64,000 nucleotides of DNA from Quadrisphaera setariae (GTDB lineage Bacteria > Actinomycetota > Actinomycetes > Actinomycetales > Quadrisphaeraceae), in assembly GCF_008041935.1 (NCBI RefSeq), contig NZ_VKAC01000004.1:310001-374000 (forward strand). The letters are read 5' to 3'. The position numbers were made by a program, and so were the translations under genes. Below, piece after piece: positions 14,898 through 23,639 of the stretch; position 1 is the first letter of the stretch, and the number at the start of each line of letters is the position of its first letter. The notes under the pieces are model-generated. The model searched no databases, had not been told where the DNA came from, and saw nothing but the letters and a program-made list of their open reading frames with translations.

Positions 14898-16673
14898 ATG
14901 GAGGTCGGCGACCGCTTCGGCGGCTACCGGCTGGACGCGCAGCTCGGCCGCGGCGGCATGGGCGTCGTGTACGAGGCGTACGACACCGTCCGCGAGCGCC
15001 GCGTGGCCCTGAAGGTGCTGGTGCCGCACCTCGCCGACGACGAGACCTTCCGGGCGCGGTTCCTGCGCGAGGCGCGCACGGTGGCGGGCCTGAGCAGCCC
15101 GCACACCGTCCCGGTGCATGACTTCGGGGTGCTCGACGGCCACCTCTTCCTCGACATGGCGCTGGTGGACGGCAGCGACCTGGCGGTGCTGCTGGCGCGC
15201 GGCCCCCTCTCGCCGGTGCGGGCGGTGGGGATCGCCGAGCAGGTGGCGGACGCGCTGGACACGGCCCACGAGCGGGGCCTGGTGCACCGGGACGTGAAGC
15301 CGGCCAACGTGCTGCTGGCGCGGCGGCGCCCGGACCAGCCGGACTTCGCGTACCTGTCGGACTTCGGGCTGGCCCGCTCGACGTCGGGGAGCGACGGCCT
15401 GACCGCCACCGGCACGGTGGTGGGCACGGCCGACTACATGAGCCCGGAGCAGATCGAGGGCCGTCCGGTGGACGCGCGCAGCGACGTGTACGCGCTGGGC
15501 TGCCTGCTGTTCCACTGCCTGGCGGGGCGGCCGCCGTACACCGGCTCCAACCAGGTGCTGGTGCTCGACGCGCACCGCACGGCCGCTCCGCCGCTGCTGC
15601 CGGCGGGCGGGACGTGGGGCGACCTCGACGCGGTCGTCGCGAGAGCCCTGGCCAAGGACCCCTCACAGCGCTTCCCGTCGGCCGGGGCCCTGGCGACCGC
15701 AGCGCGCGCGGCCCTCGCGAGCGCTGCGGCCAGCGGGTCCGCTCCGACGGTGATCGGCCCGCGCACTGACCCGACGCCCACCGTCGACCGGCACACGCCG
15801 CCGCCGGCGTCCGAGGCTGCGACAGGGCCCGCAGCGGCCTCCTGGCAGCACGAGCCCCCGCCGCCCTCCTGGCAGCCGCAGCCGCCCCCGCCTGGCGCGG
15901 CGGGCCTGCAGCACCTGCAGCACCAGATGGCGCAGGCCTCCCCCACGGGCACCGTCGGTGCGCCGCGCCCGCAGGGGCTGAGCCGGCGAGCGGTGGTGGG
16001 CGTCGTGCTGGGGTCGGTGGCGCTCGTCGTCGTCCTCGGGGGTGCGGCCGCCCTGGCGCTGGGGATCGCGCTGAACGGCGGCTCGTCGTCGGCGAACGGC
16101 ACGAGCACCGGCACGACCACGAGCGGCAGCAGCCAGAGCGGCGGTCAGCCCAGCCCGTCGGACCCGGCTCTGGGCGCCACCCCCGCCGGCGAGGTGCTCC
16201 CGGAGGACGCGGCGCTCATGCAGCAGCTGCCGGCGGACCTCACCGGCTGCCGCTCGGCGGCGCTGGACGAGTACGGCGGCGAGGCGTCGGTGGCAGCCGT
16301 CGCGTGCCTGGCCCGGAGCCTGCCCGGCGCACAGGTCAACGCGCTCGCCTACCCCGACGAGGCCAGCCGCGACGCCGCCTTCGCGGCGTACAGCGGCCCG
16401 GACGCCACCGGCGACGTGCGCTGCCCCGAGGTCGGCGGGGTGGGGCCGTGGAGCTCCCCCGACGGGACCAGCGGCGGGCGGGCCCTGTGCTACCTCGTGA
16501 CCGACCCCGCCTCCGACGACGGCGCGGAGTACGCCGTCATGACCTGGTCGGTCACGGGCCGCGCCTTCTTCCTCGTGGTGCACGACGCCGACGGCACCGA
16601 CCCGGCCCCGCTGTACGACTGGCAGCAGCGGCACGCCGCGCACTACGGGACGGGCACCGCGACGTCGTCCTGA
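14898..16673 (+). CDS. PknB-type Ser/Thr protein kinase with ectodomain (1)
   Basis: A 591-residue receptor kinase. Kinase domain, about residues 8-265: GRGGMGVVYEAYD nucleotide loop, VALKVL with the catalytic Lys, LVHRDVKPANVLLA (Asp132 as base), SDFGLARS and the activation segment ending MSPEQIEG. A Pro/Ala-rich juxtamembrane linker of ~100 residues follows, then one membrane helix (about 368-393), a Ser/Gly/Thr stalk and an extracellular domain of ~150 residues with four conserved Cys. There are no PASTA repeats, so muropeptide sensing of the PknB kind is not expected. A paralogue follows in tandem. Confidence 0.93.
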   Translation: MEVGDRFGGYRLDAQLGRGGMGVVYEAYDTVRERRVALKVLVPHLADDETFRARFLREARTVAGLSSPHTVPVHDFGVLDGHLFLDMALVDGSDLAVLLARGPLSPVRAVGIAEQVADALDTAHERGLVHRDVKPANVLLARRRPDQPDFAYLSDFGLARSTSGSDGLTATGTVVGTADYMSPEQIEGRPVDARSDVYALGCLLFHCLAGRPPYTGSNQVLVLDAHRTAAPPLLPAGGTWGDLDAVVARALAKDPSQRFPSAGALATAARAALASAAASGSAPTVIGPRTDPTPTVDRHTPPPASEAATGPAAASWQHEPPPPSWQPQPPPPGAAGLQHLQHQMAQASPTGTVGAPRPQGLSRRAVVGVVLGSVALVVVLGGAAALALGIALNGGSSSANGTSTGTTTSGSSQSGGQPSPSDPALGATPAGEVLPEDAALMQQLPADLTGCRSAALDEYGGEASVAAVACLARSLPGAQVNALAYPDEASRDAAFAAYSGPDATGDVRCPEVGGVGPWSSPDGTSGGRALCYLVTDPASDDGAEYAVMTWSVTGRAFFLVVHDADGTDPAPLYDWQQRHAAHYGTGTATSS

Positions 16674-16694
16674 GCTGTCCGTGCTGTTCCGGCT

Positions 16695-16740
16695 GGGCGG
16701 GCCGCAAGCGGCTCGCCAGCGGGCTGCAAGCGGCCCGCCC
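16695..16740 (+). terminator. Hairpin between the tandem kinase genes
   Basis: Arms 16695-16705 and 16730-16740 pair over 11 bp; the 9-mer GCAAGCGGC occurs twice at the loop side. It likely ends or attenuates the first kinase transcript. Confidence 0.55.
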
Positions 16741-16814
16741 CACCGTCTCCTCCGTATCCGGGCGGCGTCCCGGACGGCGCAGCGGGCAGCGGCCCGCGGG
16801 ACGAGGAGCCAGAC

Positions 16815-18815
16815 GTGGACATCGGGCAGCAGTTCGGCGGCTACCGCATCGAGGGGCAGGTCGGCAGGGGCGGCATGGGCGTCGTGCACGAGGCTTACGA
16901 CACCGTCCGCGAGCGCCGCGTGGCCCTCAAGGTGCTCGCCCCCGACCTCGCCGACGACGAGGGCTACCGCGCCCGGTTCCTCCACGAGGCGCGCACCGTC
17001 GCCGGGCTGACCAGCCCGCATGTGGTGCCGGTGCACGACTTCGGCGTGGTGGACGGGCGGCTGTTCCTCGACATGGCGCTCATCGACGGCTTGGACCTGG
17101 CCGCGGTGCTGGCCGCCGGCCCGGTGAGCGCGGCGAGGGCGGTGGGGATCGTCGAGCAGGTGGCCGACGCGCTCGACGTCGCCCACGAGCGCGGGCTGGT
17201 GCACCGCGACGTCAAGGCCGCCAACGTGCTGGTGGTGCGGCGCCGCGCCGACCAGCCCGACTTCGTCTACCTGTCCGACTTCGGCCTGGCCCGCTCGACC
17301 GCCCCCTCGGCGGCCGCGGCGGGGCTGACGGCCGTGGGCACGGTGGTCGGCACGGCGGAGTGCATGAGCCCGGAGCAGATCGAGGGCCGCCCCGTGGACG
17401 CGCGCAGCGACGTCTACGCGCTGGGGTGCCTGCTGTTCCACTGCCTCACCGGCAGACCCCCCTTCACGACGACGGCGGACGGCCGCCCCGCCAGCGCCAT
17501 CAGCGTGCTGGACGCCCACCGCGCCGCGCCGGTGCCGCTGCTGCCGCCGGGCGGTGCGTGGGGCTCCCTCGACCTGGTGCTGGCGACGGCGATGGCCAAG
17601 GACCCCGCCCACCGCTACGCCAGCGCCGGAGCCCTGGGCCGCGCCGCCCGCGAGGCCCTGTCCGTCGCTCCGGCCGCAGCTCCCGCGGCGGCTGCTGCGG
17701 CTCCTGTGCTCGCGCACGCCGCGGCCGGCGGCCAGACAGCACCGACAGCACCGACGGCCCGCGGGCTCGACTCCAGCGAGACCATGGCCGCGCCCGCCCG
17801 CACCGCTCCTCCCACCACCGCACCCGCGGGTGGCGGCGGTGGAGCGTTCGGTCCGGCCTACGGCGGCCCGGTCACGCCCCTCGCGGCGACGGCCGTCGCC
17901 GCCTCGTCGGTCCCGCCCGTCCCGGTGGCTCCTCTCGCCCCCACCGGCCGGCCACCGGTGCCGGGCCACGGCGCGGGTGGGTACGCCGGGCAGCCCACAC
18001 CGCCCGGGCGGGGTCTGCGCACCGGCGCCGTCATCGGCATCGTCGGAGGCAGCCTCGCTGTGCTGGGTCTCATCGCAGCCGGCGGCGTGATCGCGGTCGG
18101 CGCGTTCTCCGAGGACGAGCCGGCGGCGGCTGCCAGCACGCCGAGGCCGTCGGCGAGCGCGCCGGCGTCGTCGTCGTCCTCCGCCCCCTCGAGCACCTCG
18201 CCGAGCACCTCACCGAGCGCCGCCACCCCGGCGCCGCCGGCGACCGTCCCCAACCCGGCGCTGGGCGCCACCACCACCCAGCCAATGGACGCCGCCCACA
18301 CCGCGCTGCTGGCCGCTCTGCCCAGGGAGCTCAACGCGTGCGAGCCGATCACGCTGGACCCGGGCGACAGCCCCATCCCCACCGCGGCCGCGGTGAGCTG
18401 CCTGGGCACCAACCTGCCCGGCGGTGAGGTCTACGCGATGAGCTACCCCGACGAGGCCACCCGCGACACGGCCTTCAACGACCTCGTCCACATGGAGGGC
18501 AACACCAACGGGCAGTGCCCCAACAACGACGGCGCGGGCCCCTGGACGTCACCGAGCGGGGCGAGCGGCGGCACCGCCGCCTGCTACCAGGTCTTCGACG
18601 ACCCGGAGGACCCGGACTCGACCTCCCACGCCGTGATGGCCTGGACGGTGGCCGGGCAGCCGATCTTCCTCACGGCGTTCGACCCGTGGAGCAGCCTCGT
18701 GCCGCCGCTCGTGCAGTGGCAGCAGGGCCACGCCGCGGAGTACGCCGCCACCGTCCCCGACCCGGCGCTCGCGTCGGCACCCGCGACGGCCCCCGCATCC
18801 GCCGGCCAGGTCTGA
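16815..18815 (+). CDS. PknB-type Ser/Thr protein kinase with ectodomain (2)
   Basis: A 666-residue tandem paralogue of the preceding kinase. The kinase domain is nearly collinear with it (GRGGMGVVHEAYD, LVHRDVKAANVLVV, SDFGLARS, MSPEQIEG). The cytoplasmic linker is longer and very Ala/Pro-rich (about 275-400), followed by a membrane helix (about 403-430), a Ser/Pro stalk and the same four-Cys ectodomain (ACEPITL, AVSCLG, GQCPNNDGAGPW, AACYQVF). In the activation segment TAECMSPEQ replaces TADYMSPEQ, so the Tyr is Cys. The GTG start has GAGGAGCC about 8 bases upstream. The shared but diverged ectodomain suggests two related extracellular ligands or partners. Confidence 0.92.
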   Translation: MDIGQQFGGYRIEGQVGRGGMGVVHEAYDTVRERRVALKVLAPDLADDEGYRARFLHEARTVAGLTSPHVVPVHDFGVVDGRLFLDMALIDGLDLAAVLAAGPVSAARAVGIVEQVADALDVAHERGLVHRDVKAANVLVVRRRADQPDFVYLSDFGLARSTAPSAAAAGLTAVGTVVGTAECMSPEQIEGRPVDARSDVYALGCLLFHCLTGRPPFTTTADGRPASAISVLDAHRAAPVPLLPPGGAWGSLDLVLATAMAKDPAHRYASAGALGRAAREALSVAPAAAPAAAAAAPVLAHAAAGGQTAPTAPTARGLDSSETMAAPARTAPPTTAPAGGGGGAFGPAYGGPVTPLAATAVAASSVPPVPVAPLAPTGRPPVPGHGAGGYAGQPTPPGRGLRTGAVIGIVGGSLAVLGLIAAGGVIAVGAFSEDEPAAAASTPRPSASAPASSSSSAPSSTSPSTSPSAATPAPPATVPNPALGATTTQPMDAAHTALLAALPRELNACEPITLDPGDSPIPTAAAVSCLGTNLPGGEVYAMSYPDEATRDTAFNDLVHMEGNTNGQCPNNDGAGPWTSPSGASGGTAACYQVFDDPEDPDSTSHAVMAWTVAGQPIFLTAFDPWSSLVPPLVQWQQGHAAEYAATVPDPALASAPATAPASAGQV

Positions 18816-18907
18816 CGGCCAGGCCCGACGACCAGGCCCGACGACCAGGACACCTCCGACCCCGGGCTACCGCCCGGCCCGCCCCGACGCCGCGGGGCAC
18901 CCCGCCC

Positions 18908-18940
18908 CCCGGCGGTGCGCCCGCCCAGCGCACCGCCGGG
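18908..18940 (+). terminator. 13-bp hairpin terminator
   Basis: A perfect G/C-rich stem (18908-18920 with 18928-18940, 7-base loop) follows the second kinase gene by about 90 bases. The preceding bases contain a short direct repeat of CCAGGCCCGACGA. Confidence 0.7.
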
Positions 18941-19026
18941 CGGCGTGTCTGCGCCGGATCACCTCGTGGACGACCTACCGTCACCGTGACGGACCCGCCG
19001 GTCCGTGGACGACCAGGAGGCACCAC

Positions 19027-20097
19027 GTGGCACGCGAGCGGGCGATCGACCTGACGGCCCTCGGAGAGGGCGCCCGGCCCGCGCACGACCGCGTGCCGTC
19101 CCCGCGCTTCCCGTCCTGGGAGGAGCTCGGGCTGCAGGGCACGGCGCCGACCAGCGCCCAGAGCGGTGCGCAGACCAGCGCTGCCACCGCGCCCGTGGCC
19201 GCTCCGCAGCGCCGCCGCGACCTGCGCGCCAGCACCCCCGCCCCGGCCGCCGCTCCCGCTCCTGCCGCGACCACCCGCTGGGTCTCGCCGCAGCAGCCCG
19301 CGACCGAGCGGTCCTGGTACGACGACGACAGCGCGCCCACCCACCACGGCGAGTTCGGCGACCACGGGTCGTACGACGCCTACGGCAGCGCCGACGCGTA
19401 CGACAGCTACGCCCAGCTCCCTGCTGCGGCCCGCACCGCGGCTGCCCCCTCGGCCACGGCCTCCTACGCGGCCCCGCGCAGCGCCCGGCAGCCGGTGTCG
19501 TACGAGCTGCCGCGGCCGGTGGGCCCGGAGCTCGAGCTGGCCGACGAGGCCTACGACGACGAGTACGACGACCTCGCCCCGCGCCGCCAGCGCCCGCCCG
19601 TGCTGACGTGGCTGCTGGTGGCGGCCGCGCTGGTGCTCACGGGCATGGTCGGCTACCTGCTGGGCTCCAACGGCCAGACCGCGGAGCTCACCGCGGCGCG
19701 CACGGCGGTGGCCGACGCCCAGCAGGCGCAGCACACGGCCGAGAAGCAGCTCGCCGACCTGCAGCAGGCCCCGGCGGACGCTGCGGCCGCCGCCGCGCAG
19801 GACGCGAAGGCGCAGGTGGCTGAGGCCGCCGAGCCCGCGGCCAGCGCAGCCGCCACCGCCAAGGCGAAGGCGTCCGCCGCCCCCTCGGCCAGCGCGGAGC
19901 CGGCCACTGCTGACGCCGCCGGGGTGACCGGTACCGGGTCCGCCGCGGCCCCCGTCGCTTCCAAGGCCCCGTCCAAGGCCCCGACCTCCGACGCCGGCTC
20001 GGGCTCCAGCTCGGACGCCGGCGCTGACCAGGGCGCCGGGGACTCGGGCTCCATCGGCTCCGACCCGGCCGCCCCCGCCGCGGCCCCGATGGGCTGA
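19027..20097 (+). CDS. Low-complexity single-pass membrane protein
   Basis: A 356-residue protein with GGAGG upstream of its GTG. It begins with a short conserved-looking N-terminus (RERAIDLTALGEGARP), then a long Ala/Pro/Gln- and Asp/Tyr-rich cytoplasmic region. One membrane helix follows (about 194-216, VLTWLLVAAALVLTGMVGYLLG), then an Ala/Gln helical region of coiled-coil type (about 220-290) and an Ala/Ser/Gly/Pro tail. I recognise no family. It follows the two receptor kinases and could be a phosphorylation substrate, but only position suggests this. Confidence 0.75.
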   Translation: MARERAIDLTALGEGARPAHDRVPSPRFPSWEELGLQGTAPTSAQSGAQTSAATAPVAAPQRRRDLRASTPAPAAAPAPAATTRWVSPQQPATERSWYDDDSAPTHHGEFGDHGSYDAYGSADAYDSYAQLPAAARTAAAPSATASYAAPRSARQPVSYELPRPVGPELELADEAYDDEYDDLAPRRQRPPVLTWLLVAAALVLTGMVGYLLGSNGQTAELTAARTAVADAQQAQHTAEKQLADLQQAPADAAAAAAQDAKAQVAEAAEPAASAAATAKAKASAAPSASAEPATADAAGVTGTGSAAAPVASKAPSKAPTSDAGSGSSSDAGADQGAGDSGSIGSDPAAPAAAPMG

Positions 20098-20120
20098 GCC
20101 CCTCGACCCTCCTCGCCCCG

Positions 20121-20137
20121 GCTCCCGTCACGGGAGC
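20121..20137. terminator. Short bidirectional hairpin
   Basis: GCTCCCG and CGGGAGC flank a 3-base loop in the 50-base gap between two convergent stops. Confidence 0.6.
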
Positions 20138-20147
20138 AGCACGGCTC

Positions 20148-21755
20148 CTAGACCAGCAGAGCGCGGACCGCGTCGACGTCGTCGGCCTGGTCCGCGCTCT
20201 TGTCGGGGCGGTAGCGCAGCACGCGCGCGAAGCGCAGCGCCACGCCCCCCGGGTAGCGGCTGCTGCGCTGCGCGCCGTCCAGGGCCACCTCCACCACCAG
20301 CTCCGGGCGCAGCACCACGCCCCAGGCGGGCTCGTCGGTGGCCAGTCCCGGGAACGTGGCGGTCTGCCAGGCCAGCAGCTCGTCCGTCATGCCCTTGAAC
20401 GTCTTGCCGACCATCACCGGCGGTCCGCCCTCGGGGTCGCGGGCGCCGAGGTGGATGTTCGACAGCGTCCCGGTGCGCCGCCCGTAGCCCCACTCGGCGG
20501 CGAGCACCACGAGGTCGAGGGTGTGGACCGGCTTGACCTTCTGCCACGCCTTGCCGCGGCGGCCCGCCGCGTACGGGGAGGCGAGGTCCTTGAGCACCAC
20601 GCCCTCGTGCCCGGCCTCCAGGGCGCTCGCCAGGGCAGCGTCTGCGGCCGCTGAATCGGGTCGGCGCGCACCGGGCATCCGCAGCCGCGCGTGCAGCTCG
20701 GGGGCGAGCAGCGCGTCGAGGGCCGCCAGGCGCGCCTCGAGCGGCTCGTCGAGCAGGTCGCGCCCGTCGAGGTGGAGCAGGTCGAAGAAGAACGGGCTCA
20801 GCAGCACCTGCGCGTCGTCGTCCTGCTCTCCCGGGGTGCTGCCGAAGCGGCTCATGGTGTCCTGGAAGCGGCGGGGACGGCCGTCGTCGTCGAGGGCGAG
20901 GGTCTCGCCGTCGAGCACGGCGCGCTCGGCCGGGAGGGCGAGCACGGCGGCGGCGATCTCCGGGACCCCGTCGGTGATCTCCCGCAGGGTCCGCGTCCAG
21001 ACGCGCACCCTCGGTGACGGCTCGGGCGCCGTCCTGTCGAGGTGCACCTGGATGCGGGCGCCGTCCAGCTTCGGTTCGACGACGACGTCGGCGCCCAGGG
21101 CCGCGAGCGCGTCCGCGACGGTGCCGCCGGGGCTGGCGAGCATCGGCGCCACGGGCGTGCCGACCCGCAGCCGCACCTGCTGCAGCGCACGGGCGGCCGC
21201 CTCCGGCGAGCCGGCGCCGAGAGCCGTGGCGGCGGTGGTGGTCAGGCTCCCCGACAGCATCGCCGCGCGCCGCACCAGCGCGGCCGGGGCGCCCGAGGCG
21301 GCGGCCACCGCGTCGAGCACCAGACCCTCCAGCGCGCCCTGGCGCAGCTCGCCCGTGACGAGGCGCACGAGGAAGCCGCGCTCGTCGGGGGTGGCAGCGG
21401 CGAAGAGCTCGTCGAGCAGGGCCTCGCGGCGAGCGGTGGAGCCGGCGCCGGTGGTGGCGGCGAGGCGCTCGAGGACGTCGTCGACGACGAGCACCTCCAG
21501 GCGCGGCTCGTGGGAGCCGGCGGGCGGCCCCGCCGCGGAGCTCGCCGGGGTCGCGCCGTCCACCCGGCCGGCCAGCGTGCGCCAGCCCACCCCGAGCTTG
21601 CGCTGGCGCGGCTCCCCCGCCAGCCAGCTGGTGACGACGGGCACCTCGGCCGCGGAGACCTCCCGGAGCACGTCGGCGACCAGCTGCGCCTTGGTGGAGC
21701 GGGCGCGGGTGGCGGCGACGGCCGCCGACGCGGCGACGACCTCGGCGAGCAGCAC
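20148..21755 (-). CDS. ligB: ATP-dependent DNA ligase LigB
   Basis: A 535-residue ligase that aligns along its whole length with mycobacterial LigB. It has an N-terminal DNA-binding domain (about 1-205), the adenylation domain with EPKLDGAR (adenylated Lys229), DGETLALDDDGRPRRFQDTMSRFG and the motif KTFKGMTDELLAWQT, and a C-terminal OB domain ending in RFARVLRYRPDKSADQAD. It seals nicks using ATP, as an accessory to the NAD-dependent LigA. The GTG at 21755 begins the typical VLLAEVVAAS N-terminus; the longer open frame upstream is not conserved. A QDDD insertion (GEQDDDAQ) lies in a loop of the adenylation domain. Confidence 0.95.
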   Translation of the reverse strand: MLLAEVVAASAAVAATRARSTKAQLVADVLREVSAAEVPVVTSWLAGEPRQRKLGVGWRTLAGRVDGATPASSAAGPPAGSHEPRLEVLVVDDVLERLAATTGAGSTARREALLDELFAAATPDERGFLVRLVTGELRQGALEGLVLDAVAAASGAPAALVRRAAMLSGSLTTTAATALGAGSPEAAARALQQVRLRVGTPVAPMLASPGGTVADALAALGADVVVEPKLDGARIQVHLDRTAPEPSPRVRVWTRTLREITDGVPEIAAAVLALPAERAVLDGETLALDDDGRPRRFQDTMSRFGSTPGEQDDDAQVLLSPFFFDLLHLDGRDLLDEPLEARLAALDALLAPELHARLRMPGARRPDSAAADAALASALEAGHEGVVLKDLASPYAAGRRGKAWQKVKPVHTLDLVVLAAEWGYGRRTGTLSNIHLGARDPEGGPPVMVGKTFKGMTDELLAWQTATFPGLATDEPAWGVVLRPELVVEVALDGAQRSSRYPGGVALRFARVLRYRPDKSADQADDVDAVRALLV

Positions 21756-21866
21756 CCGTCGATCGTCGCAGCGCCCCCGCCCGGCGGCTCGTCGGCGGCT
21801 GCGGCGCGTGACCTCCGGACGGGTGCTGCCCAGCGGACACCCAGGTGCGGTGCCCACGGTGGGTGC

Positions 21867-22394
21867 ATGAGAGCGACCACGACGTCCCTCACCCGCTCCA
21901 CCGTCGCGCCGGGGGTGGTGCTGGTGCCGGGCACCCTCGCCGACGTGACCACCGCCGCCCGGCTCCTGCAGCCCCTGGCCCCCGCCGGCACGGGCGCCCG
22001 CGAGCGCGAGGCGCTGCTCCGCCTGGCGCTCGCCCACGCGGCGCTCAGCTCGGGGGCGCTGTGGCTGGCGCTCGACCCGTCGACGCAGGAGGCGGCGTCG
22101 GCGGTCGCGCTGCTCCCCCCGCCGACCCACCCCGACGTCGCCGCGACGGTCTGGATGGCGCACCTGCAGCTGGAGCTGGCTCCGCCGCCCGGGCGGGACG
22201 CGCCGGAGGCGCACCTGCTGCTGCCCCCGCGCCGGGCCACGGCCGCCCGGGACCTGGTGCACGCAGCGCTGGCCGGGGCGGACGGGCTCGAGGTCGTCGC
22301 GCCCGTCCCCAGCCACCCCGTGGTCGCTGCGGTCCTGCGCGCCCGGGGCTTCCGACCGGACCGTCCGCAAGGCCTCTTGCGCCGAGCGGGCTAG
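21867..22394 (+). CDS. Hypothetical protein, possible GNAT acetyltransferase
   Basis: A 175-residue protein with Ala/Leu-rich helices and a C-terminus (SHPVVAAVLRARGFRPDR) resembling the last strand-helix of N-acetyltransferases. The canonical acetyl-CoA loop (R/QxxGxG/A) is not evident, so the protein is either highly divergent or unrelated. There is no ribosome-binding site near the ATG. It lies between the divergent ligase gene and the exonuclease-like gene, with no operon partner. Confidence 0.55.
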   Translation: MRATTTSLTRSTVAPGVVLVPGTLADVTTAARLLQPLAPAGTGAREREALLRLALAHAALSSGALWLALDPSTQEAASAVALLPPPTHPDVAATVWMAHLQLELAPPPGRDAPEAHLLLPPRRATAARDLVHAALAGADGLEVVAPVPSHPVVAAVLRARGFRPDRPQGLLRRAG

Positions 22395-22464
22395 CGACCT
22401 GCTGCGAACGGATGGCAGTTGATCACCTTCCCTCAACCGCTCTCCGGCGGAGCCCGATCCCCCT

Positions 22465-22494
22465 GACGTCCCTGCCCGTTCAGAAAAGGACGTC
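22465..22494 (+). promoter_or_regulatory. Hairpin overlapping a ribosome-binding site
   Basis: GACGTCC (22465-22471) pairs with GGACGTC (22488-22494). The second arm includes part of the AAAAGGA ribosome-binding site of the exonuclease-like gene starting at 22501, so folding could limit translation. Confidence 0.4.
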
Positions 22495-22500
22495 TGACTG

Positions 22501-23097
22501 ATGAGCAGCACCACTGAGCCCCTGCGCACCGCCGTCCTCCCCCGCCAGCGGCGGGACCTGACCGGCTTCGACTTCGTCGCCCTCGACGTCGAGACCTGGA
22601 ACGGCCGCACCGGCTCCGTCTGCGCCGTCGGCCTGGCCGTGGTCCGCGGCGGCGTCGTCGTGGACGAGTACGAGGCCCTGTGCCACCCCGCCGCCGAGCT
22701 GGGCGAGGCCGACTACGCCCACATGGCCGTCAACCACCTGCAGCTGGGCGACATCTACCACGCGCAGCCGTTCACCGACCTCCTCGAGACCGTCAGCGCC
22801 TTCGTCGGCGACCTGCCCGTCGTCGCCCACCGGGCGCCCCTGGACGCCCGCCACCTGGCCCGCGCCTGCGAGGTCGCCGGCGTCGAGGCTCCGACGTGGG
22901 AGTGGCACTGCACCGAGGCGATCGCCCGCAAGGCGCTGGACCTCACCAGCTGGGCCCTGCCGGACGTCGCCGCCGCGCTGTCGCTGCCGCGCTTCTCGCT
23001 GCACCAGTCCGGCGCGGAGGCCCGCTCCACCGCGGCCGTGCTGCTGGGCCTGGCCGAGCAGACCGGCGCCGTCCGCCTGGGACACCTGCCCCGCTGA
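22501..23097 (+). CDS. DEDDh-type 3'-5' exonuclease-like protein (DnaQ fold)
   Basis: A 198-residue protein with FVALDVETWNGRTGSVCAVG (Exo I, Asp and Glu), VVAHRAPLDARHLARACE (Exo II Asp) and LHQSGAEARSTAAVLL (Exo III). Members of this group are DNA polymerase III epsilon-like exonucleases. At the Exo III position the usual H-x4-D is H-x4-E, which could alter metal binding. AAAAGGA precedes the ATG. The protein is shorter than replicative epsilon subunits and lacks BRCT or GIY-YIG partners, so a repair or RNA-processing role is as likely as proofreading. Confidence 0.85.
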   Translation: MSSTTEPLRTAVLPRQRRDLTGFDFVALDVETWNGRTGSVCAVGLAVVRGGVVVDEYEALCHPAAELGEADYAHMAVNHLQLGDIYHAQPFTDLLETVSAFVGDLPVVAHRAPLDARHLARACEVAGVEAPTWEWHCTEAIARKALDLTSWALPDVAAALSLPRFSLHQSGAEARSTAAVLLGLAEQTGAVRLGHLPR

Positions 23098-23123
23098 GCC
23101 CTCCGGAACCGCCACGCCCGTCC

Positions 23124-23182
23124 GTGACCGTGCAGAAGACCCGCACCGGGAGGTCCCCGGTGCGGGTCTTCTGCACGGTCAC
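23124..23182. terminator. Perfect 27-bp bidirectional hairpin
   Basis: Arms 23124-23150 and 23156-23182 are exact reverse complements around a 5-base loop. The hairpin separates convergent genes and includes the stop codon of the minus-strand gene (23179-23181). Confidence 0.85.
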
Positions 23183-23556
23183 GGCGGAGGCGGGGTGGGT
23201 CCGCGCATCGTGTCGAGCAGCACACCGCTGACCAGCGGCATCAGCGCCTCGGGGCTGCCGTCGTCGGGGACGCCGTCCCACGCGACGGGCTCACCGCGCT
23301 CCGCGCCCACCGGGTAGAGGCTGACGCCCCAGCTGCGGTGCTCCGCGCGGCGGGCGGCCAGCCAGCCGTCGACCTCGGTGATCACGAGCGCCTGCCCGTC
23401 GTCCAGCACCACCTCGATGGCGCGCAGCTCGTCGCCGTCGTGGGTCAGGGAGGCGTCGAGGCCGGCCCGGTCGAGCAGGTCCAGCACGTCGCAGTACTCC
23501 CCGTGGCCTCCCTGGCGAGGGAGGGCTGTGGGCGTCGTCGCCCCGTCGCGAGTCAC
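23179..23556 (-). CDS. Hypothetical protein
   Basis: 125 residues from the GTG at 23556 (132 from an upstream in-frame GTG at 23577). No family is recognised. The sequence has a hydrophilic alternating beta/helix pattern with RAIEVVLDDGQALVITEVDG and two further acidic strands, so a small soluble domain is likely. The chosen start is preceded by CAGGCT plus 7 bases, resembling other leaderless -10 boxes here. Its stop codon lies inside a perfect 27-bp hairpin. Confidence 0.6.
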   Translation of the reverse strand: MTRDGATTPTALPRQGGHGEYCDVLDLLDRAGLDASLTHDGDELRAIEVVLDDGQALVITEVDGWLAARRAEHRSWGVSLYPVGAERGEPVAWDGVPDDGSPEALMPLVSGVLLDTMRGPTPPPP

Positions 23557-23639
23557 CTGTCCCAGCCTGCCCCACACCGCCCCTCCTGGCGAGCGCGCAG
23601 AGGGTGGTGTGGATCACCACCCGAGGCCGGGACGGCAGA

